Positions 11,539 to 22,391 of a stretch of 64,000 nt of DNA are shown here, one piece after another. The stretch's first letter is position 1, and each line of letters opens with the position of its first letter. Position numbers and translations under genes: made by a program. Source of the stretch: Gemmatimonadota bacterium (GTDB lineage: Bacteria > Gemmatimonadota > Gemmatimonadetes > Gemmatimonadales > GWC2-71-9); contig JADJPD010000006.1 of NCBI GenBank assembly GCA_016713435.1, positions 434,001 through 498,000 of the forward strand. The letters run 5' to 3'. The notes beneath the pieces are model-generated. The model had not been told where the DNA came from. It was given only the letters and a program-made list of their open reading frames with translations, and did no database searches.

Positions 11539-13539
11539 GTGGCACCCGCCGTGGTGAGTGCCCCCCTCTGGACGCCCTCCCCGGAGCGGGTGGCGCGCGC
11601 CAACCTCACGCGCTTCACCGAGCGCTTCCGCCCGGGCCTCGCGTACCCGGAGCTGTGGCAGTGGTCGGTGGAGTGCCCGGAGGCGTTCTGGGCCGCGGTG
11701 TGGAAGTTCACGGGCCTCCTCGCCGAGGAGCGCCCGGGGCGCGCGCCGTGGGACGCGGTGCTCGTGGGTGGCACCCGCATGGCGCCGCCCAACCCGCTGC
11801 AGGGCCCCCGCTGGTTCCCCGGGGCCCGGCTCAACTTCGCCGAGAACCTCCTCCTCTACCGGGACGACCGCGAGGCCCTCGTCTCCTGGAACGAGGAGGG
11901 CCGCCAGCGCGCGCTGACGTACCGCCAGCTCCACGCCGAGGTCCTGCGCTGGCGCGCCGCCCTCATGGCGGAGGGCGTGGGCCCCGGCGACCGCGTCGCC
12001 GGGTTCCTCCCCAACCTGCCCGAGGCCGTCATCGCCATGCTCGCCACGGCGAGCCTCGGTGCCATCTGGTCCGGCTGCTCGCCCGACTTCGGCGAGCGCG
12101 CCGTGCTCGACCGCTTTGGCCAGATCGCCCCCAAGGTGCTGGTGGTGGCGGACGGCTACCGCTATGCCGGCAAGGTCATCGGCCTCGGCGAGCGGGTGAC
12201 GCGCATCGCCGAGGCGCTGCCCGCCGTGCAGCGCGTGGTGGTGGTGGAGTGCCTGGGTGATGCCGCGCCCGTCGCCGCCTGGATCGGCGCCGTGCCCCGC
12301 GCGCGGCGGCGCGCCGACTGGCTCGCCCAGGCGGCGCACTTCGCGCCGACGCCGTTCGCGCGGTTTCCCTTCGACCATCCGCTCTACATCCTCTACTCGA
12401 GCGGCACCACTGGCCTCCCCAAGGCCATCGTGCACGGCGCGGGCGGCACGCTGCTGCAGCACCTGAAGGAACTGGTGCTCCACACCGACCTCCGCCGCGA
12501 CGACCGGATCTTCTACTACACCACCTGCGGGTGGATGATGTGGAACTGGCTGGTCTCGAGCCTGGCCGTGGGCGCCACCGTGGTGCTCTACGACGGCGCG
12601 CCGATGGCGCCCGCCAAGGACATCCTCTGGCGCCTGGCCGCCGAGGAGCGGATCACCGTCTTCGGCACCAGCGCCAAGTACCTGGCGCTCTGCGAGAAGG
12701 AAGGCCTCGCCCCCGGCGGGGCGGGCGGGCTGGGTGCCCTGCGTGCCATCCTGTCCACCGGCAGCCCGCTCGCCGCGCACAGCTACGACTACGTCTACGG
12801 CCGCATCAAGCCCGACGTGCACCTGGCCAGCATCAGCGGCGGCACCGACATCGTGAGCTGCTTCGCGCTCGGAAACCCCGCGGCGCCGGTCTTTCGCGGC
12901 GAGCTGCAGGCCCGCGGGCTGGGCATGGCCGTGGAGGTCTTCTCCCCGGAGGGCACGCCGCTCGCCGACGCCCCGGGGGAGCTGGTCTGCACCCGGCCCT
13001 TCCCGAGCATGCCGGTGGCGTTCTGGAATGACCCCGACGGGAGCCGCTACCGCGCCGCCTACTTCGAGCACTTCCCCAACGCCTGGCGCCACGGGGACTG
13101 GGCCGAGCGGACGCCCAGCGACGGCCTCATCATCTACGGCCGCAGCGACGCCACCCTGAACCCGGGCGGCGTCCGCATCGGGACGGCGGAGATCTACCGC
13201 CAGGTGGAGCGGCTCGAGGAGGTGGTGGAGAGCCTGGTGGTGGCGCAGGACTGGGAGGAGGACGTGCGCGTCGTCCTCTTCGTGCGGCTTCGCGAGGGGG
13301 TCCAGCTCGACGAGGCGCTCCGCGAGCGCATCCGGCGCGAGATCCGCACCCACGCCAGCCCGCACCACGTCCCGAAGAAGATCCTGCAGGTGGCCGACCT
13401 GCCGCGCACCCTCAACGGCAAGCTCTCCGAGCTCGCCGTGCGTGCCGCCATCCACGGCCGCGCCGTGGGCAACGCCGACGCCCTCGCCAATCCCGAGGCG
13501 CTGGCCCTCTTCCAGGGCCTGCCGGAGCTGGCATCGTGA
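11539..13539 (+). CDS. Acetoacetyl-CoA synthetase
   Basis: AMP-forming ligase (acyl-CoA synthetase family) that activates acetoacetate, the end product of tyrosine breakdown, to acetoacetyl-CoA. The 666-aa protein has the AcsA-type N-terminal cap (VECPEAFWAAVWKF, RWFPGARLNFAENLL), the ATP loop YSSGTTGLPKAIVHG, CGWMMWNWLVSSL, and the C-terminal GRSDATLNPGGVRIGTAEIY hinge and PRTLNGKLSE lysine region. GTG 11539 is the first start after the hmgA stop. It fits the operon as the step that feeds thiolase. A related short-chain acid specificity is possible but less likely in this context. Confidence 0.93.
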   Translation: MAPAVVSAPLWTPSPERVARANLTRFTERFRPGLAYPELWQWSVECPEAFWAAVWKFTGLLAEERPGRAPWDAVLVGGTRMAPPNPLQGPRWFPGARLNFAENLLLYRDDREALVSWNEEGRQRALTYRQLHAEVLRWRAALMAEGVGPGDRVAGFLPNLPEAVIAMLATASLGAIWSGCSPDFGERAVLDRFGQIAPKVLVVADGYRYAGKVIGLGERVTRIAEALPAVQRVVVVECLGDAAPVAAWIGAVPRARRRADWLAQAAHFAPTPFARFPFDHPLYILYSSGTTGLPKAIVHGAGGTLLQHLKELVLHTDLRRDDRIFYYTTCGWMMWNWLVSSLAVGATVVLYDGAPMAPAKDILWRLAAEERITVFGTSAKYLALCEKEGLAPGGAGGLGALRAILSTGSPLAAHSYDYVYGRIKPDVHLASISGGTDIVSCFALGNPAAPVFRGELQARGLGMAVEVFSPEGTPLADAPGELVCTRPFPSMPVAFWNDPDGSRYRAAYFEHFPNAWRHGDWAERTPSDGLIIYGRSDATLNPGGVRIGTAEIYRQVERLEEVVESLVVAQDWEEDVRVVLFVRLREGVQLDEALRERIRREIRTHASPHHVPKKILQVADLPRTLNGKLSELAVRAAIHGRAVGNADALANPEALALFQGLPELAS

Positions 13540-14447
13540 CCAGCACCACGCCCACCGCCCGCCGCGCCGTCCTCGAGGGGCTCGTGGACTACGCCGGCCT
13601 CTTCCCGCCGGCCGGGCTCCCGATGGCGGAAGCCGTCGCCAACTACGCCGCCTACCAGCGCCGCGCCGACCACTGGGCCCTCGGCCGGTTCGTGGTGCCG
13701 GTGGCGCGGCTCGGCGAGTTCGAGCAGGCCGTCGCCGCCCTGGGGGACGCGGCGCGCCTCGGCGCCCGCTGGCCGCTCACCGCGCTGCTCGGCGCCGACC
13801 TCGCCGCCGACGCCGAGGCGCTCGCGGCGTTCCGCGCCCGTCATCTCCACGCGGGCCCCGAGGTGCTGTCGCTCGAGGGCAAGGCCGAGTCGCCGGCGCG
13901 GGTGCGCGCGCTGGCCGCGCAGTTCGGCGAGGGGTACGAGGTGTTCGTGGAGCTGCCGCTCGGTCCGGACACCTCGGCGCTCATGGAGGCGGTCCTCGAG
14001 GCGGGCCTCCGCGCCAAGGTGCGCATGGGCGGCACCACCGCCGCCGACTTCCCCGCGCCGGACGCGGTGCTCCGCTTCCTCACCAGCGCCGCGCGCCACC
14101 TCGTGGCCTTCAAGGCCACCGCGGGCCTCCACCATCCCGTGCGCCGGGACGCCCCGCTCACCTACGCGACGGGCAGCGCCTCGACCGTGATGTACGGCTA
14201 CCTGAACCTCCTGGCCGCGGCCACCACGCTCTGGCGCGGCGGCACCCGCGAGGAGGCGGAGCGCTGGCTCACCCTCGCCGACGCGGCCGACCTGCGCGTG
14301 GGCGCCGCCGGGCTTGCCTGGCGGGGCCAGCGGCTCGGCGCCGAGGACCTCGCCGCCACCCGTCGCGAGTTCTTCCGCTCGATCGGTTCCTGCTCGTTCA
14401 CCGAGCCGCTCGAGGAGATCCGCCCCTTCCTCGAGGACCCCGCATGA
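13536..14447 (+). CDS. Conserved protein of unknown function in the tyrosine operon
   Basis: I recognise a recurrent conserved family but no assigned function. The 303-aa protein has no signal peptide or membrane segment, and its alternating strand/helix pattern would suit a TIM-barrel-like enzyme. Segments that look conserved or catalytic are DYAGLFPPAGLP (18-29), RFVVPVARL (51-59), FVELPLG (137-143), KVRMGG (161-166), FKATAGLHHPVRR (192-204), GYLNLL (221-226) and GSCSFTEP (284-291), with the only cysteine at C286. It overlaps both neighbours by 4 bp (GTGA, ATGA), so it is translationally coupled to acetoacetyl-CoA synthetase and fumarylacetoacetase. The operon lacks a maleylacetoacetate isomerase, and this gene occupies the slot just before the hydrolase. 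A role at that step is a hypothesis only. Confidence 0.85.
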   Translation: MTSTTPTARRAVLEGLVDYAGLFPPAGLPMAEAVANYAAYQRRADHWALGRFVVPVARLGEFEQAVAALGDAARLGARWPLTALLGADLAADAEALAAFRARHLHAGPEVLSLEGKAESPARVRALAAQFGEGYEVFVELPLGPDTSALMEAVLEAGLRAKVRMGGTTAADFPAPDAVLRFLTSAARHLVAFKATAGLHHPVRRDAPLTYATGSASTVMYGYLNLLAAATTLWRGGTREEAERWLTLADAADLRVGAAGLAWRGQRLGAEDLAATRREFFRSIGSCSFTEPLEEIRPFLEDPA

Positions 14448-15742
14448 CGACGCCCCGGCTCGACGCCACGCACGATCCCGCGCGCCGCTCCTGGGTGCCC
14501 TCCGCCAACGAGCCCGGCGCGGACTTCCCCATCCAGAACCTCCCCTTCGGCGTCTTCCGCCGGGGCGGGGACGGGACCCCGCGCGTCGGCGTCGCCATCG
14601 GGGACCAGGTGCTCGACTGCTGGCTGCTCTCGGGCGCCGGCTTCCTCGACGACCAGCCGGGCGCCGCCGCGGCGTGCCGCACTTCCTCGCTCAACGCCGT
14701 GATGGCGCTGGCGCCCGAGGAACGCCTGGCGCTCCGCCGCCGCCTCGCGGGCCTCCTGGCCGAGGGGGAGGAGCCGCTCCCCGCCATGCTGGTGCCGCAG
14801 GCGCAGGTGACGCTCCTCCTCCCCGCCGTCGTGGGCGACTACACCGACTTCTACGCCTCGGTGTTCCACGCCACCAACGTCGGCTCCATGTTCCGGCCGG
14901 ACAACCCGCTGCTGCCCAACTACAAGTGGGTGCCGATCGGCTATCACGGGCGGGCGTCGTCGGTGGTGGTGAGCGGGACGCCGGTGCCGCGGCCCACGGG
15001 ACAGCGGAAGCCGCCGGAGGCCGCCGAGCCGGTGGTGGGCCCGAGCCGCCAGCTCGACTACGAGCTGGAGGTGGGCGCCTGGATCGCCGGCGAGAATGCG
15101 CTGGGGCAGCCGGTGCCGCTGGCGGAGGCGGAGACGCGCCTGTTCGGCCTCTCGCTCCTCAACGACTGGTCCGCGCGCGACCTGCAGGCCTGGGAATACC
15201 AGCCGCTCGGGCCCTTCCTGGCGAAGAACTTCGCCACCTCGGTGTCGCCGTGGGTGGTGACGTGGGAGGCGCTGGCGCCGTTCCGCGTCCCCGCCTTCCC
15301 CCGGCCCGAGGGCGACCCGGCCCCGCTCCCCTACCTCACGAGCGACGCCAACCGCGAGTGCGGCGGCGTGAACGTCACCCTCGAGGTGGCGCTCGAGAGC
15401 GCGCGGATGCGGGAGCTGGGCCTGCCGCCCTACCGGGTGAGCCGGACCAACTTCCGCCAGCTCTACTGGACCCTGCCGCAGCTCGTCACCCATCACGCGA
15501 TGGGCGGCTGCAACCTGCGCCCCGGCGACCTGCTCGGCAGCGGCACCGTGTCGGGCCCGGAGCCGGAGGAGCGGGGCTGCCTGCTGGAGCGCACCTGGCG
15601 CGGCAGCGAGCCGCTTACGCTCCCCTCGGGCGAGACCCGCGCCTTCCTGGAGCCGGGCGACCGCGTGGTGCTGCGCGGCTGGTGCGAGGCGCCGGGAGCC
15701 ACCCGGATCGGCTTCGGGGAGTGCTGGGGCGAGGTTGGATGA
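14444..15742 (+). CDS. fahA: Fumarylacetoacetase
   Basis: Hydrolyses fumarylacetoacetate to fumarate and acetoacetate. The 432-aa protein has the N-terminal SH3-like domain (SWVPSANEPGADFPIQNLPF) and the C-terminal catalytic domain. Metal and catalytic residues are visible in DYTDFYASVFHATNVG (Asp and catalytic His), QLDYELEVGAW (two Glu) and LNDWSARDLQAWEYQPLGPF (Asp). The ATG overlaps the unknown gene's stop. The frame is open upstream to 13442, but that is a shadow. Confidence 0.96.
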   Translation: MTTPRLDATHDPARRSWVPSANEPGADFPIQNLPFGVFRRGGDGTPRVGVAIGDQVLDCWLLSGAGFLDDQPGAAAACRTSSLNAVMALAPEERLALRRRLAGLLAEGEEPLPAMLVPQAQVTLLLPAVVGDYTDFYASVFHATNVGSMFRPDNPLLPNYKWVPIGYHGRASSVVVSGTPVPRPTGQRKPPEAAEPVVGPSRQLDYELEVGAWIAGENALGQPVPLAEAETRLFGLSLLNDWSARDLQAWEYQPLGPFLAKNFATSVSPWVVTWEALAPFRVPAFPRPEGDPAPLPYLTSDANRECGGVNVTLEVALESARMRELGLPPYRVSRTNFRQLYWTLPQLVTHHAMGGCNLRPGDLLGSGTVSGPEPEERGCLLERTWRGSEPLTLPSGETRAFLEPGDRVVLRGWCEAPGATRIGFGECWGEVG

Positions 15743-15796
15743 TGCACGGCCCCGCCCGCCCGGGCGGGTGCCCCTAACAGGGAAGGAGCAGGACCC

Positions 15797-16747
15797 ATGG
15801 CCACCACGCTGACCGACGGCATCGCGCCGGGGCTCACCACCACCCGCGCCCCGTTCATCGAGCACGCCCAGGCCAACGGGCAGCTCTACATCGACCAGCC
15901 GTACGCGCTCTACAGCGAGGAGAACCACCGGACCTGGAGCCGGCTCCTCACCCGCATGCACGACCGCTGGGAACGCTACGCCAACTCCCGCTTCCTCGAG
16001 GGCGTGGCCACCCTCCACCTGGATCCCGACCGGGTGCCGCGCTGCGAGGACATCAACCGGTTCCTGGAGCCCCGCACCGGCTTCAAGGCCAAGCCGGTGA
16101 GCGGCTACGTGCCGGCGTACCTGTTCTTCGACTCGCTCAAGAACCGCGAGTTCCCCACCACCATCACGGTGCGGGACGGCGGCTCGCTCGACTACCTCCC
16201 CGAGCCGGACATCTTCCACGACATCGCCGGCCACGTGCCGATGCACACCGACCCGGCCTTCGCCGAGGCGCTGGTGCGCTTCGGGCAGTTCGCGGAGCGG
16301 GCGGCGAAGCGGGCCGGGGAGATCCGCGACGAGGCGGAGCGGATCCGGGTGCTCACCAGCAACGTGAAGGGGCTGGCGCGCTTCTTCTGGTTCACGGTGG
16401 AGTTCGGGCTGATGCGGGAGAAGCCGGGCGCGGCCATCGCGCCGGGGCACGTGCGGGCGTACGGCAGCGGCCTCCTGTCGAGCTACGGCGAGCTGGGCCA
16501 CTGCGTCGAGAGCCCGGAGGTGCAGCGCTTCCCGGCGCAGGTGGAGTGGATGATCAACCAGTATTTCGAGATCCACCACTACCAGCCGCTGCTCTTCGTC
16601 ATCGACGACTTCGAGCATCTCTTCTACCTGGTCCACGACCTCGAGCAGCGCCTCAACGCCGGCCTCCTCGACAACCTGCAGCCCGGGGAGCCGGAGGTGA
16701 ACGAGGTGGACCTCAAGAGCTTCCTCGACGCGGCGCTGGCGCGGTAG
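15797..16747 (+). CDS. phhA: Phenylalanine 4-monooxygenase (aromatic amino acid hydroxylase)
   Basis: Tetrahydrobiopterin-dependent Fe(II) enzyme that converts phenylalanine to tyrosine, placing the entry step at the end of this operon. The 316-aa protein is the short bacterial catalytic core. Iron ligands are H141 and H146 (IFHDIAGHVPMH) and E202 (FTVEFGL). GLLSSYGELGHCVES is also typical. It lies 54 bp after fahA with its own ribosome site (GGAAGGAGC). No ACT regulatory domain is present. No pterin recycling gene (phhB) is nearby. Confidence 0.94.
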   Translation: MATTLTDGIAPGLTTTRAPFIEHAQANGQLYIDQPYALYSEENHRTWSRLLTRMHDRWERYANSRFLEGVATLHLDPDRVPRCEDINRFLEPRTGFKAKPVSGYVPAYLFFDSLKNREFPTTITVRDGGSLDYLPEPDIFHDIAGHVPMHTDPAFAEALVRFGQFAERAAKRAGEIRDEAERIRVLTSNVKGLARFFWFTVEFGLMREKPGAAIAPGHVRAYGSGLLSSYGELGHCVESPEVQRFPAQVEWMINQYFEIHHYQPLLFVIDDFEHLFYLVHDLEQRLNAGLLDNLQPGEPEVNEVDLKSFLDAALAR

Positions 16748-16760
16748 GGCACCGGGAGGG

Positions 16761-17069
16761 GCGTCGCCGACGGCGGTGCTGCGGCTGGGTTCGGTGTGTC
16801 TCAACGCAGAGGCGCAGAGGGCGCGGAGGGGCGCAGAGGAACTGCCCGAACATGGTGGGCTCACCGCACGGTGGGCCCACCATGTTGTTGTGGATGTCGG
16901 TTCGGGTCCGGCAACGCCCCCACCCCCGCGCGGAGCCCACCCAAGAGCATCCGCGCTCGGGTCGGCAACGCCCCGGTCCGGGCACGATGCCCTCTGCGGC
17001 CCTCTGCGCCCTCTGCGCCTCTGCGTTGAGACACACCAAACCCGGCCCAGCACCGCGGCCGGCGACGCG
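16761..17069. repeat. 309-bp composite inverted-repeat element
   Basis: The gap between phhA and yraN holds two imperfect arms of about 80 bases, 16761-16840 and 16990-17069. Each contains the shared stretch GTGTGTCTCAACGCAGAGGC followed by several GCAGAGG-type units. The interior carries its own hairpin with 16-base arms (16851-16866 and 16869-16884, outer sequence CATGGTGGGC) and a near-direct repeat of GGCAACGCCC (16912-16921 and 16967-16976). No protein-coding potential is evident, so it looks like a repetitive extragenic or MITE-like element. Confidence 0.75.
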
Positions 17070-17140
17070 CGCGCGTTGTCCCGCACCGGCTCGCGTTGTC
17101 CTGCGCCATGCGGTTCCGGGGGACGATGGTATTGTGGCCC

Positions 17141-17536
17141 ATGCGCGAGACGGAACGGCCGACCGGGTTCAGCGATCCCCGCCACCAGCTGGGGTTCGAT
17201 GGCGAGGAGGCGGCGCTGGCGTGGTTCGAGGGGGAGGGCTGGCTCATCGAGGCCCACCGCTTCAAGGCCGGCCGGAACGACCTGGACCTCGTGGTCCGGA
17301 AGGGCGACGTCGTGGCCTTCGTCGAGGTGAAGACCCGCCACACCGCCACCTACGGCGCGGGCCGGGAGGCCATCGGCTGGCGGAAGCGGCAGGCCATCGC
17401 CCGGGTGGCGGAGGTGTGGCGGCTCCGGTACGGCCGGACCGGGGACCTGTACCGGTTCGACGTGGTCGAGGTCTCCCCGCGGAGCGGCGGCGGGCCGCCG
17501 AGGGTGGTCCACATCCCGGATGCATGGCGGCTGTGA
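17141..17536 (+). CDS. yraN: YraN/UPF0102-family nuclease-like protein
   Basis: Small restriction-endonuclease-fold protein of 131 aa, often near DNA repair genes and of uncertain role. Family motifs are GFDGEEAALAWFEGEGW, GRNDLDLVVRKGD and VAFVEVKTRH; the Asp and Glu-x-Lys form the nuclease-like core. RFDVVEV closes the domain. In-frame starts also exist at 17108 and 17126; I chose the one matching family length. It lies 147 bp upstream of recA, which has its own promoter. Confidence 0.82.
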   Translation: MRETERPTGFSDPRHQLGFDGEEAALAWFEGEGWLIEAHRFKAGRNDLDLVVRKGDVVAFVEVKTRHTATYGAGREAIGWRKRQAIARVAEVWRLRYGRTGDLYRFDVVEVSPRSGGGPPRVVHIPDAWRL

Positions 17537-17583
17537 GCGCTCGGAGCTAGTGAAGTGACTGAAACTGCGCCACAAAATCACTC

Positions 17584-17624
17584 TTGATTCGGTTCTTCTT
17601 CGGTTGTATACTGTGGCAGATACA
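17584..17624 (+). promoter_or_regulatory. recA promoter with overlapping dyad
   Basis: TTGATT (17584-17589) and TATACT (17607-17612) are 17 bases apart, a near-consensus sigma70-type promoter. A dyad TGTAT-N10-ATACA (17605-17624) overlaps the -10 box, a good position for a repressor such as LexA. No lexA gene is in the window, so the repressor is inferred. Confidence 0.7.
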
Positions 17625-17683
17625 TGAGTGGAGCAAAACGCGCCACTTTCTCATTCTCCAAGCACAACGAACAGGAGTCAGGC

Positions 17684-18742
17684 ATGGCTGCCGACGAGAG
17701 CAAGCAGGAGGCGGAGCGCCGCAAGGCCCTGAGTCTCGCCATTTCGCAGATCGAGAAGCAGCTGGGCAAGGGGTCCATCATGCGGATGGGCAGCGAGCGG
17801 GCCAAGGTGGCCATCGCGGCCATCCCCACGGGCGCCATCAACCTCGACGCGGCCATCGGCATCGGCGGGGTGCCGCGGGGGCGGATCACCGAGATCTACG
17901 GCCCGGAGTCGAGCGGCAAGACCACGCTCTGTCTCCACCTGGTGGCCAACGTGCAGCGCGCGGGCGGGGTGGCGGCGTACGTGGACGCGGAGCATGCGCT
18001 GGATGTGGAGTATGCGCGGAAGCTGGGGGTGGACATCGAGAACCTGCTGGTGTCGCAGCCGGACACCGGCGAGCAGGCGCTGGAGATCGTGGAGACGCTG
18101 GTCCGCTCCGGCGCGGTCGATGTGGTGGTCATCGACTCGGTGGCGGCCCTGGTGCCCAAGGCCGAGATCGACGGCGAGATGGGCGACAGCCACGTGGGCC
18201 TGCAGGCCCGGCTCATGAGCCAGGCGCTGCGCAAGCTCGCCGGCGCCATCAACCGCTCCAACTGCGCGGTGGTGTTCATCAACCAGCTGCGCGAGAAGAT
18301 CGGCGTCATGTTCGGCAACCCGGAGACCACCACGGGCGGCAAGGCGCTCAAGTTCTACGCCTCGCTGCGCCTCGACATCCGGCGGGTGGGCCCGGTGAAG
18401 GAGCGCGAGGCCGTCATCGGCAACCACGTGCGGGTCAAGGTGGTGAAGAACAAGGTGGCGCCGCCGTTCAAGCAGGCCGAGTTCGACGTGATGTTCGACG
18501 AGGGGATCAGCCACCATTCGCTGGTGGTGGACATCGCGGCGGAGGCCAACATCATCCAGAAGTCGGGCGCGTGGTACTCGTACGGGGACCAGCGCATCGG
18601 CCAGGGCCGGGAGAACGCGAAGCTGTTCCTGCGGGACAACCCGGCGATGCTGGCCGAGGTGGAGGTGAAGGTGAAGGACTTCCTGGGGATGAAGAGCACG
18701 GTGGGCGTGGGCGCCGGGAACGCCGAGGATGAGGACGAGTAG
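17684..18742 (+). CDS. recA: RecA recombinase
   Basis: ATP-dependent strand-exchange protein that also drives SOS induction. The 352-aa protein is complete: Walker A GPESSGKT (73-80), Walker B VVVIDSVAALVPKAEI, DNA-binding loops (MSQALRKLAGAINRS and FINQLREKIGVMFGNPETT) and an acidic C-terminus (NAEDEDE). The ATG has an AGGAG site (17673-17677). The frame is open 20 codons further up to 17624, but the ribosome site supports the start used here. Its last 14 bp overlap recX. Confidence 0.98.
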   Translation: MAADESKQEAERRKALSLAISQIEKQLGKGSIMRMGSERAKVAIAAIPTGAINLDAAIGIGGVPRGRITEIYGPESSGKTTLCLHLVANVQRAGGVAAYVDAEHALDVEYARKLGVDIENLLVSQPDTGEQALEIVETLVRSGAVDVVVIDSVAALVPKAEIDGEMGDSHVGLQARLMSQALRKLAGAINRSNCAVVFINQLREKIGVMFGNPETTTGGKALKFYASLRLDIRRVGPVKEREAVIGNHVRVKVVKNKVAPPFKQAEFDVMFDEGISHHSLVVDIAAEANIIQKSGAWYSYGDQRIGQGRENAKLFLRDNPAMLAEVEVKVKDFLGMKSTVGVGAGNAEDEDE

Positions 18743-19400
18743 GCGTCCGGTCCCGGGTCCGGGGGCGCGGATCACCGGCCTCGAGCCGGACCCGCGCCGC
18801 CGGGGGGCGCTCAAGGTCCTCGTGGACGGGGTGCATTTCGCCACCGTGCACGAGGGGGGGCGGTCGGCCGGGCTGGCGGTGGGGCAGGCGTTCGAGGGGG
18901 GCCTGGCCGAGGTCGTGAACCGGCTGGCGGAGGAGGAGGGGGCGTGGCGGGCGCTGCTGGTGGCACTGGAGCGGCGGGGCCATGGCACCCAGGAACTCCG
19001 CCGGACCCTGCGGCGGAAGGCGCACCACCCGGAGGCGGTGGAGTACGCCATCGGGCGGGCGCGGGAGCTGAAGCTGCTGGACGATGCGGCGTTCGCGGTG
19101 AACTACGTGGAGACCCGCGCGGCCCGGGGCCGGGGGCCGGGGCGGCTCCGGCGGGACCTCATGGCGCTGGGCGTGGAGCGGACGCTGATCGACCGGGCCA
19201 TCGCGGCGCACTGGCCGGAGCCCGAGGAGGCGCTGGACCTGGCGCGGGGGCTCGCCGAGAAGCGGGCGCGGCAGCTGGCCGGGCTGGCGCCCGAGGTGAA
19301 GCGCCGGCGGCTGCTCCAGTACCTGGCCCGGCGGGGATTCACGGGCCGGGGGGTCGGGGAGCTGGTCCGGAAGGTCCTCACCCCGGCGGGGGTGGGATAA
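18729..19400 (+). CDS. recX: RecX regulatory protein
   Basis: Binds RecA filaments and limits RecA activity. The 223-aa protein begins inside the end of recA and shows three-helix RecX repeats: ALERRGHGTQELRRTLRRK, AIGRARELKLLDDAAFAVNY, and the C-terminal LLQYLARRGFTGRGVGELV. The N-terminal 45 residues form a basic extension with ITGLEPDPRRRGALKVLVDG. Translational coupling to recA is the common arrangement. Confidence 0.9.
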   Translation: MRTSRRPVPGPGARITGLEPDPRRRGALKVLVDGVHFATVHEGGRSAGLAVGQAFEGGLAEVVNRLAEEEGAWRALLVALERRGHGTQELRRTLRRKAHHPEAVEYAIGRARELKLLDDAAFAVNYVETRAARGRGPGRLRRDLMALGVERTLIDRAIAAHWPEPEEALDLARGLAEKRARQLAGLAPEVKRRRLLQYLARRGFTGRGVGELVRKVLTPAGVG

Positions 19401-19450
19401 GCGGTGTTGGCGCGAGCTGGGCCCGCATCCCGCCGGACCCCGCCGCGCGG

Positions 19451-19456
19451 TATATT
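19451..19456 (+). promoter_or_regulatory. TATATT -10-like box just before alaS
   Basis: TATATT ends 9 bases before the alaS ATG, in the middle of very GC-rich sequence. With a -10 this close, transcription would begin within a few bases of the start codon, leaving almost no leader. I see no clear -35. The same box precedes the genes at 28884 and 36298. Confidence 0.45.
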
Positions 19457-19465
19457 TCCCGCCCT

Positions 19466-22079
<2,614 letters not shown>

Positions 22080-22090
<11 letters not shown>

Positions 22091-22391
22091 GGCCGAGCTG
22101 GAGCGCTGGCTGGCCGCGCACACCGCGGCCGCGCCGGCCACGCTCAAGGAGCGGGTGCTGGAGCACGTGCGCGCCGTGGACGACGGCGGCACCGTGGCCG
22201 AGCGGCTGGCGCTGGCGGCGGAGCGGGTGCTGGCCATCGTCGAGGAGCATCCCGGCGACCGCGGCATCGCGCTCGACCTCCTGGCCGCCGATGCCATCAT
22301 CACCCTGGCGCTGCTGGCCCAGGCCGAGGCGGCGCCCGACCGGCTGGGCGCGTTCGCCGAGGGCCTGCTCGCGGCGGAGCGCGCCGGCTAG
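22080..22391 (+). CDS. Small helical hypothetical protein
   Basis: 103-aa protein starting at a GTG 11 bp inside alaS. Predicted to be all-helical (AAELERW-, LKERVLEHVRAV-, ERLALAAERVLAIVEEHP-like segments), acidic and soluble, with no recognisable motif. The next gene starts at the base after its stop, so it belongs to the alaS transcript. It could be a small adaptor; the function is unknown. Confidence 0.6.

Noticed and set aside
16787..17044. CRISPR-like repeats in the GCAGAGG-rich element
   Set aside because: The units are short and inverted rather than direct, are not evenly spaced, have no unique spacers, and no cas gene is nearby.
14198..17581. A 1127-aa minus-strand frame opposite fahA and phhA
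   Set aside because: Antisense to well-supported genes and passes through an intergenic repeat; no domain is recognisable.
17624..17683. A 20-residue N-terminal extension of RecA
   Set aside because: The extension is not part of the RecA family, and a clear AGGAG site precedes the ATG at 17684.
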